From Amycolatopsis sp. 195334CR (GTDB taxonomy: Bacteria > Actinomycetota > Actinomycetes > Mycobacteriales > Pseudonocardiaceae), in contig NZ_JAFJMJ010000001.1 of the NCBI RefSeq assembly GCF_017309385.1, forward strand, positions 2,418,001-2,482,000: a stretch of DNA of 64,000 nt, given 5' to 3'. The notes under the pieces were generated by a model. That model saw only the letters and a program-made list of their open reading frames with translations, did not search any database and was not told the origin of the DNA. A program made the translations under genes and the position numbers. Of this stretch, positions 27,589 to 35,841 are shown piece after piece; position 1 is the stretch's first letter, and every line of letters starts with the position of its first letter.

Positions 27589-28229
27589 CGGTGGATCACC
27601 AGCCTCCGCTCCAGCAGCCGGGTGACCGTGGTGATCACCAGCGCGAGCAGCGCGTAGACCACCGCCGCGCCGGTGAAGATCAGGATCGGCTCGGCCTCGA
27701 CCAGGTTGACCCGGTTCGCCGCGGTGCTCAGCTCGACCAGCCCGGCCCCGGCCGCCAGCGCGGTGTTCATCAGCAGCATCACGGTGAGGTTCCCGAGCGG
27801 CTGCACCACCGAGCGCAGCGCCTGCGGCAGGATCACCCACCGCAGCGACTGGCCGAAGCCGAGGCCGAGCGCCCGCGCCGCCTCGGCCTGGCCGGTGGCC
27901 ACCGTGTTGATCCCGGTCCGCAGCGCCTCGGCGTAGTAGGCCGCCGAGTACATCGACACGGCCAGCACCGCGGTGGTGAACAGCTCGAACTGGATCCCCA
28001 GCTTCGGCAGACCGAAGACGAAGAACAGGATCCAGAGCAGCAGCGGCACGTTCTGGAAGATCTCCACGTACGCCGTGCCGAACAGGCGCAGCGGCTTCAC
28101 CGGCGACACCCGGAAGGTGACCACGACCAGCGCGATGGCGAGCGCACCGACGAACGACAGCGCGGTCAGTTCGACGGTGGTCACCACCCCCTCGGCGAAG
28201 GCACCGGAGTTGTCGAGCAGAACGTCCAA
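27585..28229 (-). CDS. gluC: Glutamate-type amino-acid ABC transporter permease (GluC-like)
   Basis: This is the second permease subunit, 214 residues. It begins with an extracytoplasmic tip and a membrane helix (GVVTTVELTALSFVGALAIAL), and its EAA loop reads EAARALGLGFGQSLRWVILPQALR. It appears to start with TTG at 28229, two bases after the gluB stop, and overlaps gluD by four bases, so the three genes are translationally linked. Together with GluD it would form the heterodimeric pore. Confidence 0.9.
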   Translation of the reverse strand: MDVLLDNSGAFAEGVVTTVELTALSFVGALAIALVVVTFRVSPVKPLRLFGTAYVEIFQNVPLLLWILFFVFGLPKLGIQFELFTTAVLAVSMYSAAYYAEALRTGINTVATGQAEAARALGLGFGQSLRWVILPQALRSVVQPLGNLTVMLLMNTALAAGAGLVELSTAANRVNLVEAEPILIFTGAAVVYALLALVITTVTRLLERRLVIHR

Positions 28230-28231
28230 GG

Positions 28232-29155
28232 TCAGGAACCGGGAACGGAACCGATGGCGGGCGCGGCCGGCGGCTCACCGCTCACCACGGTGCCCAGCGA
28301 GTCCTTCCACACCTGCTGCCAGATGCCCGCCTGCTGCAACTGCACCAGCCAGTCGTTGACGAACTTCTTGAACGCGTCGTCCCCGTGCTTGAGGCCGATG
28401 CCGTACGGGTCCTCGGTGAACGGCTCGCCGACGATCTGGATCTTGTCGTTGAGCCGGGCCGACGCGGCGAGCAGCGTCAGGTCCTGCACGTACGCCTCAC
28501 CGCGGTTCTGCTCCAGCGCCTGCACGCACTCCGGGTCGGTGGCGAAGCTGACGATCTCCGCGTTCGGCGCCTGCGCCTTGATCGCCTCGATGCCCGGCGT
28601 GTTCGCGCCCGCGATGACCTTCTTGCCGTTGAGGTCGGCCGGCTTCTTGATCGCCGACTTGTCCTTCATCGTGGCGATCGCCTGGCCGGACATCAGGTAC
28701 GGGCCGGCGAAGGCCACCTTCTCCGCCCGCTGCGGGGTGATCGTGTAGGTCTGGAAGACCACGTCGACCGTGCTGTTCTGGAGCAGCGCCTCCCGCGTCT
28801 CCGAGCTGGAGTTGACGATCTTCGCGTCGGGCGTGCCGATGATGTACTTGGCCAGCAGCTTGCCCAGGGTGGCGTCGAAGCCCTCGGTCTCGCCGGTGGC
28901 CGGGTTCTGCTGGGACAGCAGCGGCGCGTCGAGCGAACCGCCGATGAGCAGCTGACCCCGCTGCTTGATCGACGCCGCGGTCGGGCTCGCCGCGATGGCC
29001 TCGGCTGACGCGATCGGCGCGCGGTCGATGATTCCCTGACCGGCACCGGGCGCGCCGGGCAGCGCACCGGGTTCGGACGAGCAGGCGGCCGCCGTGCTCA
29101 GGGTGGCGATGGCGCAGGTGAGCACGAGCATCCTGCGGGTTTTCAGCGCTGCCAT
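28232..29155 (-). CDS. gluB: Glutamate-type ABC transporter substrate-binding lipoprotein (GluB-like)
   Basis: This is a 307-residue secreted lipoprotein that captures the amino acid outside the membrane. The signal peptide MAALKTRRMLVLTCAIATLS ends in the lipobox TAAAC, with lipidation Cys near residue 25. The periplasmic-binding-protein type II core shows GQLLIGGSLDAPLLSQQNP, ETEGFDATLGKLLAKYI and NRGEAYVQDLTLL. Unlike the Corynebacterium gluABCD operon, no ATPase gene precedes it; the neighbour is a DUF6049 gene. An unlinked ATPase is therefore presumed. Confidence 0.9.
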   Translation of the reverse strand: MAALKTRRMLVLTCAIATLSTAAACSSEPGALPGAPGAGQGIIDRAPIASAEAIAASPTAASIKQRGQLLIGGSLDAPLLSQQNPATGETEGFDATLGKLLAKYIIGTPDAKIVNSSSETREALLQNSTVDVVFQTYTITPQRAEKVAFAGPYLMSGQAIATMKDKSAIKKPADLNGKKVIAGANTPGIEAIKAQAPNAEIVSFATDPECVQALEQNRGEAYVQDLTLLAASARLNDKIQIVGEPFTEDPYGIGLKHGDDAFKKFVNDWLVQLQQAGIWQQVWKDSLGTVVSGEPPAAPAIGSVPGS

Positions 29156-29264
29156 GGTCGTCTTGACCCCTCACCATTCATGAAACCGATTCACGGTCCA
29201 CTGGGAATGGTTCCGAAGAATGGTCCAGTCCACCCATCGGCGTCAAGGAGTTACCGTGGGTAAA

Positions 29265-31430
29265 TTACGCCCGGTCCTTCCCGCGCACGCGCCGGTAGAT
29301 GCGCCTGCCGGACAGCAGCAGCAACGCCGCGCCGGCCACGATCGTGACGATCAGCGTGATCAGGCCGAACTGGGTCGAGTTCAGCTCCATCCGGGCCGGC
29401 GCGCCCAGCGGCGTGCCGCCCGGCGTGCTCAGCGAGACGTCCACGCTGAAGTGCCCGGTCCGCAGCGCCTCGGCCTGGATCAGGTGCGGCACCGAACCCC
29501 GGGCGGGCAGTGGCCGGTCCGGGATCTGCTCGGGCCGCAGCCCGGTGAAGTTGTTCAGGTTGATCCGCACGGTCACGCCGACCGGCAGCGAGTTCTTCAG
29601 CGTCACCGGCAGCGGTGAGGTGTCCGAGGCCAGCGAGATCTGCTGCTTCGGGGTCTCCACGGTGACCTGGCCGCGCAGCGAGTCGAGCTGCCCGCGCGCG
29701 TCACCGGCGGAGGCCAGGGCGCCCGCGGTGTCCGCCCGCCAGGCCGTCGACGAGGCCCGCATCAGGCCGGACCGGATCGGCTTGATCAGGTCCTCCGGCT
29801 CCACCTGGGTGGTCGCGTCCCCGGTCAGCGAGCTGCCGAAGTCGGCGGTCTCCCGCTCGGTCTGGTTCAGCGAGCCGACCACCTGCTGCGGCAGTTCGGC
29901 CGGGGCTTCCTTGGCGCCGTAGTCCATCTTCGCGGTGCCCTTGACCGGCTTCGCCAGCTCTTCGAGCAGCGGCTTCGACGAGACCATGCCGAGGTTGGCG
30001 TAGTCGCCGATGGTGCGCAGCAGCAGGGTCAGCTCGTCGACCGGCGCCGACCAGCGGCGCGGCGGGGCGAGCAGCAGCGGCGAACCGCCGGTGTCGGACT
30101 GCGCGCCGGTCTGGAAGGCGAGCACGGCGAGCGCGTTCTGCGCGGCCACGTCCGGGTCGTCGGCCGGGGTCAGGTTCGCCGCCGCCACGCCGTTGGCCGG
30201 GCGGTTCGCCGCCATCGACCGGCTGAGCAGCGGGTCCAGCGCCACCCCGCGCAGGTTCGTGCCCTCGATGGTGGCCGGCGCGGTCAGCGGGCGGTTCGAG
30301 ACCAGCTGGTCGGACTCGGCGAGCACGGTGGTCACCCGCGCGTCGGCGAGCGCGCCGAGCGTGGTCGAGTCGAGGCCGCCGTTCGGCCAGAGCACGCCGG
30401 GCAGCGGCTTGACCCCGAGCAGGCGCTCGAACAGCGAGGTGTTGTCGACCGCGGTCTTGGCCAGCCGCGGGTCGCCGTCGGTGACCTTGGCCAGCGCGGG
30501 CAGGTCGGCGTCGGCGTAGGGCAGCTGCAGGGTGCACGAGTCCTGGAGGACCTGGCGCAACGAGGTCAGCCAGCGGGTGGCGGTCTCGTTGCCGCGGCCG
30601 GGCGCCTGCCCGCCGTCGGCGGTGCGCACCAGGTAACCGCCGGCCATCTTCTCGACGGTTTCCAGCAGGTCGGGGTCGATCGCGAAGCACATCGAGTCGA
30701 ACAGCCGGGTCTCGCCCTTGACGTTCTTCGCGGCGGTGACCAGCGCGTCCAGGCGCCCACCCGGGGCGAGGTCGATGGCCAGCTGGTCGTCCGAGAGCAC
30801 CAGCGTGCCGCCGAACGGCGCGGCCACCACCCGCGGGCGTGTGTCCGCGATCGGCCACAGCACGGACAGCTCGGTGGGGCGCTCCGGCTTGGCGGGCGCG
30901 CTCTGCCCCGGCACCCCGAGCACCGGCAGCAGCATGCTGAACGCGGCCAGCCTGGCCTGCCCGCCGAACTCCGGCGTGCCGTTCACGTTGACCAGCAGCG
31001 GGTACACGCCCGGCTTGCTGACCAGCGGCTTCGCGTCACCGCCGAGCGGGACGGTGATCTGCAGCGGGACCGTCTGGCCCGGCTCGACCACCTTCGCGAC
31101 GTCGGCGTACTTGGTGATCGCCGCGTCGGTCGGCGGCGCCTCCGCCAGTGCCTCCCCGAGCTGGCGGGAGGTGGTCTGGCGCTCACCGAACTGCAGGCGC
31201 ACCTGCACGTCGGTGATCCGGCGGTCACCGGTGTTGGTCACCTTGCCGGAGACGGTCAGCGTCGAGGAGGTGGACACCAGCAGGCGCGGGTTCATCTCGT
31301 CGATGTCCAGCCGCAGCCGGTTCGGCGCGTCCGGCCCGGGCTGGGCCTGGGCAGCACTCGCCGGAACTCCGATGAACGCCTGCACTACCAGTAGAAACGC
31401 GGTCAGCGTGGCCGAGGCCAGCCTTTTCAC
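29265..31430 (-). CDS. DUF6049-family secreted/membrane-anchored protein
   Basis: This 721-residue protein is syntenic with M. tuberculosis Rv3909, an essential or near-essential conserved protein of unknown function in the MurJ-linked block. A signal peptide ([21 protein letters not shown], cleaved near ASAAQA) is followed by a beta-sandwich-like region (about 40-170), a large central domain, and a C-terminal membrane anchor (about 690-712, [19 protein letters not shown]) ending in basic residues. The orientation would leave most of the protein outside the membrane. It overlaps the NUDIX gene by four bases. A role in cell-envelope assembly is inferred from synteny only. Confidence 0.82.
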   Translation of the reverse strand: MKRLASATLTAFLLVVQAFIGVPASAAQAQPGPDAPNRLRLDIDEMNPRLLVSTSSTLTVSGKVTNTGDRRITDVQVRLQFGERQTTSRQLGEALAEAPPTDAAITKYADVAKVVEPGQTVPLQITVPLGGDAKPLVSKPGVYPLLVNVNGTPEFGGQARLAAFSMLLPVLGVPGQSAPAKPERPTELSVLWPIADTRPRVVAAPFGGTLVLSDDQLAIDLAPGGRLDALVTAAKNVKGETRLFDSMCFAIDPDLLETVEKMAGGYLVRTADGGQAPGRGNETATRWLTSLRQVLQDSCTLQLPYADADLPALAKVTDGDPRLAKTAVDNTSLFERLLGVKPLPGVLWPNGGLDSTTLGALADARVTTVLAESDQLVSNRPLTAPATIEGTNLRGVALDPLLSRSMAANRPANGVAAANLTPADDPDVAAQNALAVLAFQTGAQSDTGGSPLLLAPPRRWSAPVDELTLLLRTIGDYANLGMVSSKPLLEELAKPVKGTAKMDYGAKEAPAELPQQVVGSLNQTERETADFGSSLTGDATTQVEPEDLIKPIRSGLMRASSTAWRADTAGALASAGDARGQLDSLRGQVTVETPKQQISLASDTSPLPVTLKNSLPVGVTVRINLNNFTGLRPEQIPDRPLPARGSVPHLIQAEALRTGHFSVDVSLSTPGGTPLGAPARMELNSTQFGLITLIVTIVAGAALLLLSGRRIYRRVRGKDRA

Positions 31431-31957
31431 TCGGGGACTCCCTCTGCGGAGGAGTGGGAAGCTTGTTCGGCGAACAGTTCACGGGCTTTGCGGACCAGCG
31501 TGCGCTCGTCGGCGTAGGCGAGCTTGGCCTCCAGCTCGGCGATCGGGACCCAGGCCACCTCGGTCACCTCGACGTCCTCGTCGGACAGCTCACCGCCCGC
31601 CGCTTCGAGCAGGAAGTGGTGCACGGTCTTGTGCACGCGCCGCCGCTCGGCGACGAACCAGTAGTCGATGGTGCCCAGTGGCTGGAGCACGTGCGCGGAA
31701 ATTCCGGTCTCCTCCTTCACCTCGCGCATCGCCGTCTGCTCGGTGGTCTCGCCGTCTTCGATGTGCCCCTTGGGGAGCGACCACAGCAGTTTCCCGCGGC
31801 GGTCGAGCCTGCCGATCAGCACCGCGTGCTCCCGGTCGGCGTCGACCACCAGCCCACCGGCCGAGGTCTCGTCCACCGTGGTCAGCCTCCTGCCGCGGCG
31901 GCGCCGGGACCGGCGTCCCGGTTTGGCGCCACCGGAGCGACCGGCCGATCCAGGCAT
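31427..31957 (-). CDS. NUDIX hydrolase (MutT4-like)
   Basis: This 176-residue hydrolase has a complete Nudix box, [23 protein letters not shown] (G-x5-E-x7-REV-x-EE-x-G-I). It is syntenic with M. tuberculosis Rv3908 (mutT4). A basic Arg-rich N-terminus of about 25 residues precedes the domain. Possible substrates are modified nucleotides or a diphosphate in the envelope pathway; none is shown by the sequence. It is the first gene of the NUDIX-DUF6049 pair and is divergent from the CCA transferase. Confidence 0.92.
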   Translation of the reverse strand: MPGSAGRSGGAKPGRRSRRRRGRRLTTVDETSAGGLVVDADREHAVLIGRLDRRGKLLWSLPKGHIEDGETTEQTAMREVKEETGISAHVLQPLGTIDYWFVAERRRVHKTVHHFLLEAAGGELSDEDVEVTEVAWVPIAELEAKLAYADERTLVRKARELFAEQASHSSAEGVPE

Positions 31958-32031
31958 GCTGCGATGCTAGAGCAACACCGCGCGCCGGTACGCTGGCTTC
32001 TCGTGTCCGTGTTGATCTGTGCGTGTAGTAA

Positions 32032-33519
32032 GTGCACCGTTTTCGTGGTGGGATCCCAGTGAACGAACTCGTCGTCCAGCGGAACGCGGTGATCGAGCTG
32101 ATGCGGATCTCGCCGGTGGCCGATCAGCTCGCCGATCGCTTCGCCGCCGCGGGCCACCGCCTGTACCTGGTGGGTGGCAGCGTGCGCGACGCGCTGCTCG
32201 GCCGGCTCTCCCCCGACCTGGACTTCACCACCGACGCCCGGCCGGACCAGGTGCTCGCGCTGGTGGCGGGCTGGGCCGACGCGGTGTGGGACGTGGGCAT
32301 CGCCTTCGGCACGGTCGGCGTGACCAAGGGCGGCTCGCAGCTGGAGATCACCACCTTCCGCGCGGACAGCTACGACCAGGTCAGCCGCAACCCCGAGGTC
32401 ACCTTCGGCGACACCATCGAGGGCGACCTGCTCCGCCGCGACTTCACCTGCAACGCGATGGCGATCGAGTTGCCGTCAAAGACCTTTGTCGACCCGCACG
32501 GCGGCCTCGACGCGGTGCGGCTGAAGGTGCTCGACACCCCGGCCACCCCGCAGGAGTCCTTCGGCGACGACCCGCTGCGCATGCTCCGGGCCGCGCGCTT
32601 CGTCTCGCAGCTCGGCTTCGAGCCCGCGCCCCGCGTGGTCGAGGCGATGACCTCGATGGCGGGCGAGATCAAGCGGATCACCGCCGAGCGCGTGCAGGCC
32701 GAGCTGTCGAAGCTGATCACCGGTGCGCACCCCCGGCTCGGGCTGGAGCTGCTGGTGGACACCGGGCTGGCCGACCACGTGCTGCCCGAGGTGCCGGGAA
32801 TGCGCCTGGCCATCGACGAGCACCACCAGCACAAGGACGTCTACCAGCACTCGCTGACCGTGCTGGACCAGGCGATCGGGCTGGAGCGCAAGGACGACCC
32901 GGAGGCCGGGCCGGACCTGGTGCTCCGGCTGGCCGCGCTGCTGCACGACATCGGCAAGCCGGCCACCCGCCGGTTCGAGGACGGCGGCGGCGTCAGCTTC
33001 CACCACCACGAGGTGGTCGGCGCGAAGATGACCCGCAAGCGCCTGCGCGAGCTGAAGTACAGCAAGGAGATCGTCGAGCAGGTCTCCCAGCTGGTGTTCC
33101 TGCACCTGCGCTTCCACGGGTACGGCAAGGGCGAGTGGACCGATTCGGCGGTGCGGCGGTACGTCACCGACGCCGGTCCCCTGCTGGACCGGCTGCACAA
33201 GCTGGTCCGGGCCGACTGCACCACGCGCAACAAGCGCAAGGCGGCCGCGCTGCAGCGCACCTACGACGACCTGGAAGCCAGGATCGCCCGGATCGCCGCC
33301 GCCGAGGACCTGGCCAAGGTGCGCCCCGACCTCGACGGCAACGAGATCATGAAGCTGCTCGGCCTGCCCCCTGGCCCGCTGGTCGGCAAGGCGTGGAAGT
33401 TCCTCAAGGAGCTGCGCCTCGACCGCGGTCCGCTGGAGCACGACGAGGCGGTGGCCGAGCTGCGCCGCTGGGCGGCGGAGCAGGGGATCGACCCTCCGGA
33501 AGCACCGCGGGCGGACTGA
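32032..33519 (+). CDS. CCA-adding tRNA nucleotidyltransferase
   Basis: This class II tRNA nucleotidyltransferase of about 486-495 residues repairs the 3' CCA end of tRNAs (Rv3907c counterpart, named pcnA there). The nucleotidyltransferase head has VGGSVRDALLGRLSPDLDFTT. The flexible loop and arm follow with GDDPLRMLRAARFVSQLGF, then an HD domain with LLHDIGKPATR and FHHHEVVGAKM. A GTG at 32059 (VNELVVQRNAV) is an alternative start matching many homologues. Confidence 0.94.
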   Translation: MHRFRGGIPVNELVVQRNAVIELMRISPVADQLADRFAAAGHRLYLVGGSVRDALLGRLSPDLDFTTDARPDQVLALVAGWADAVWDVGIAFGTVGVTKGGSQLEITTFRADSYDQVSRNPEVTFGDTIEGDLLRRDFTCNAMAIELPSKTFVDPHGGLDAVRLKVLDTPATPQESFGDDPLRMLRAARFVSQLGFEPAPRVVEAMTSMAGEIKRITAERVQAELSKLITGAHPRLGLELLVDTGLADHVLPEVPGMRLAIDEHHQHKDVYQHSLTVLDQAIGLERKDDPEAGPDLVLRLAALLHDIGKPATRRFEDGGGVSFHHHEVVGAKMTRKRLRELKYSKEIVEQVSQLVFLHLRFHGYGKGEWTDSAVRRYVTDAGPLLDRLHKLVRADCTTRNKRKAAALQRTYDDLEARIARIAAAEDLAKVRPDLDGNEIMKLLGLPPGPLVGKAWKFLKELRLDRGPLEHDEAVAELRRWAAEQGIDPPEAPRAD

Positions 33520-33610
33520 CTAGAACATTCGGCCGATCTTCTCCGGCTGTTGATCCGAATGCCGATCGGATGAACGATACTCACTTCCCCACCAGGTGAG
33601 ATGGAGAAAC

Positions 33611-34918
33611 ATGCGCCGCCAGGGACCGCCCCAGCAGGCCAGCTTCCTCGTCACCCTGCTCCGGCGGGGTGCACCGGCCATCGCGACCGCCAGCAGCGAA
33701 CTGTCGGACGAGGTCGCGGACCCGACCCCGATCAGAGCCCTGCGCCGGATCTCGGCGATGGCCGCCCCGGTGGACCCGCGCGCCAGCGACGGGCTGCTGC
33801 TGCGCGCTGGTCGATATGTCGCCTTCGTGCCGATGGTCTACCGGCTGATCGCGGTCCCCGGCGCGCTGGCCGCGTTCCTCAGCGCACACGGCGGCACCGG
33901 CGCGGCACCGGTGATCACCGTGGCCGTGCTGTCGATCCTGCTCAACGCGTACGGCGTGCGGTGGATGCTGCGCTCGGCGCCGTTCCGCAGCGACCGGGCC
34001 GCGGTGCTGCTGACCGTGGACGCGGTGTTCACCGCGCTGGCGAACCTCGCGGTCGCCGCACTGGTGCCGCCCGAGGTGTACCTCGAGGCGATCGGCGTGC
34101 CCGGCAAGCACCTGCTCGGCACGGTCGCGCTGTTCACCCTCGCGCTCGGCCTGCCGTACGGGATCGGCCTGCTGCTCGGCAGCATCCCGCTGCACCTGCT
34201 GATGAGCTGGGCGAACACCGGCTCGGTGACCGCCGACGCCGCGTTCGCCGGGCTGGGCACGATGGCCGGGGTACTGCTCACCGCGTCGGGTGCGCTGGTG
34301 CTGATCGGCCTGGGCACCCGGCTCGCGCTGGCCTACGGCATCCGCAACGGGCGGGAGGCCGAACGCGCGCGCCAGCACCGGCTGATGCACGACACCGTGC
34401 TCCAGACGCTGGAGTCGCTGGCGCTGCCCGGCCAGGGCACCGCTGAGGAACAGCTCGCCGAGGTCCGCCGGCTGGCCCGCGCCGAGGCGGTCGAGGTGCG
34501 CAAGTACATCGAAGCGGCCGCGAACGAGGGCGGCCGGCCGCTCGGCGAGAAGCTCGCGTCGCTCGCCGCGGAAATGGCCCGCGACGGTCTCCGCGCGCAG
34601 GTGGTGATCGCCGAACTGGACGAGGACACCCTGTCGGAGGTCCGCCAGATCGCCATCCGGGACGCCGTGCGCGAGGCCATGCGCAACACGATGAAGCACT
34701 CCGGCACGGACAAGGTGCTGGTGCGGGTCGAGGAGCGCGACGGCGGCATCGCGGTGATCACCCGCGACCACGGCACGGGGTTCAGCTCGGAGACCCGTCC
34801 GCCCGGCTTCGGCATCAGCGAGTCGATCACCGCGCGGCTGGCCGAGGTCGGCGGCAAGGCGACGGTGGAATCCACGCCGGGCAACGGGACGCGCGTGACA
34901 TTGTGGGTGCCGTGCTGA
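33611..34918 (+). CDS. Orphan sensor histidine kinase (NarL/DesK-like)
   Basis: This 435-residue membrane kinase has about four to six hydrophobic segments in the first 240 residues, then a dimerisation helix with the phospho-acceptor in RLMHDTVLQTLES (His260). The HATPase domain follows with an N-box in DAVREAMRNTMKHSG, G1 box DHGTGFS and GFGISESI. The ATG at 33611 has GGAG eight bases upstream and is preferred over the GTG at 33596. No response regulator is adjacent; the next gene, overlapping the end, is a methyltransferase. The signal is unknown. Confidence 0.85.
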   Translation: MRRQGPPQQASFLVTLLRRGAPAIATASSELSDEVADPTPIRALRRISAMAAPVDPRASDGLLLRAGRYVAFVPMVYRLIAVPGALAAFLSAHGGTGAAPVITVAVLSILLNAYGVRWMLRSAPFRSDRAAVLLTVDAVFTALANLAVAALVPPEVYLEAIGVPGKHLLGTVALFTLALGLPYGIGLLLGSIPLHLLMSWANTGSVTADAAFAGLGTMAGVLLTASGALVLIGLGTRLALAYGIRNGREAERARQHRLMHDTVLQTLESLALPGQGTAEEQLAEVRRLARAEAVEVRKYIEAAANEGGRPLGEKLASLAAEMARDGLRAQVVIAELDEDTLSEVRQIAIRDAVREAMRNTMKHSGTDKVLVRVEERDGGIAVITRDHGTGFSSETRPPGFGISESITARLAEVGGKATVESTPGNGTRVTLWVPC

Positions 34919-35775
34919 CCGACACCACCCACGAAATCCTGGTCGCCTGCTTGACCGCACTGCGGGACGAAGACCGGCCGAAAGCCGCCGTGCTCGCCGG
35001 TCAGGCCGCCAAATCCGGCGCCCTGCTCGGCGCGGAACTGGCCCGCTACCTCGACACCGACCCCGACAGCCACGTCTACGACCAGCCCGCCGCGTTCACC
35101 TCGTTCATCCGCGGCGGCGGCAACGTCAACCTGTACGAACAGCTTTCCCGGCGACTCGCCGCGTTGTACGACGACCGCCGCCCGGACGCTCTGCTCGACC
35201 TGGGCGTCGGCGACGGCCTCGCCCTGGTGCCCGCGCTCGCGAAGGCGGAACACCGGCCTTCGCGCATCGACCTGGTGGAGCCGTCCGGCGCGCTGCTGGA
35301 GACCGCCCGCGAACGGGTGGACGACGCGCACGCCCGGCAGGCCACCGCGCAGGAGTTCCTCGCCGAGACCGACCTCTCCTGGGACCTCGTGCAGGCCACC
35401 TTCGCGCTGCAATCGCTGGAACCGGACGACCGGTCGGCGGTGTTCGGCGCGCTGCGCGAACGCACCGGCGAGCTGGTGCTCGCCGAGTTCGACGTCCCGG
35501 ACGTCACCGAGAGCAGCCCGGAACACCTGGCCTCGCTGGTGGTCCGGTACGAGCGCGGGATCGCCGAGTACGGGCACGACGGCAGCCTGGTCGCGCAGGG
35601 CTTCCTGATGCCGATGCTGCTGGGCCTGATCGTGCCGGGTGGGGTCCGCAACAACTGGGAGCAACCCGCCGAGGACTGGGGCAAGCAGCTGACCGCGGCC
35701 GGTTTCGGCGAGATCGAGATCAGCCCGCTGGCGGACTACTGGTGGTCGCCCGCCGTGCTGATCCGCGCCCGGTGA
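34903..35775 (+). CDS. SAM-dependent methyltransferase-like protein
   Basis: This 290-residue protein has a class I methyltransferase core. Motif I reads LLDLGVGDGLALVPALA, the acidic post-motif strand is IDLVEPSGALLETA, and the C-terminal strand is ISPLADYWWSPAVLIRAR. The region before the core (about 1-90) is helical and includes SFIRGGGNVNLYEQLSRRL. It overlaps the sensor kinase by up to 16 bases (GTG at 34903 or 34912), so the two are coupled. Substrate is unknown. Confidence 0.72.
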   Translation: MGAVLTDTTHEILVACLTALRDEDRPKAAVLAGQAAKSGALLGAELARYLDTDPDSHVYDQPAAFTSFIRGGGNVNLYEQLSRRLAALYDDRRPDALLDLGVGDGLALVPALAKAEHRPSRIDLVEPSGALLETARERVDDAHARQATAQEFLAETDLSWDLVQATFALQSLEPDDRSAVFGALRERTGELVLAEFDVPDVTESSPEHLASLVVRYERGIAEYGHDGSLVAQGFLMPMLLGLIVPGGVRNNWEQPAEDWGKQLTAAGFGEIEISPLADYWWSPAVLIRAR

Positions 35776-35785
35776 GCCGAAAAAG

Positions 35786-35836
35786 ACGACCCTGTCTCGG
35801 GTGTAATACGGCGTATTACGCCCGAGACAGGGTCGT
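35786..35836. terminator. Long bidirectional hairpin closing the toxin operon
   Basis: A 16-base stem (35786-35801 with 35821-35836) continues through one mismatch into a further 7-base stem (GTAATAC/GTATTAC) around a GGC loop. It lies between the convergent methyltransferase gene and the first TNT-like gene, with A-rich flanks on both sides, and would end transcription from either strand. Confidence 0.9.
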
Positions 35837-35841
35837 GAAAT

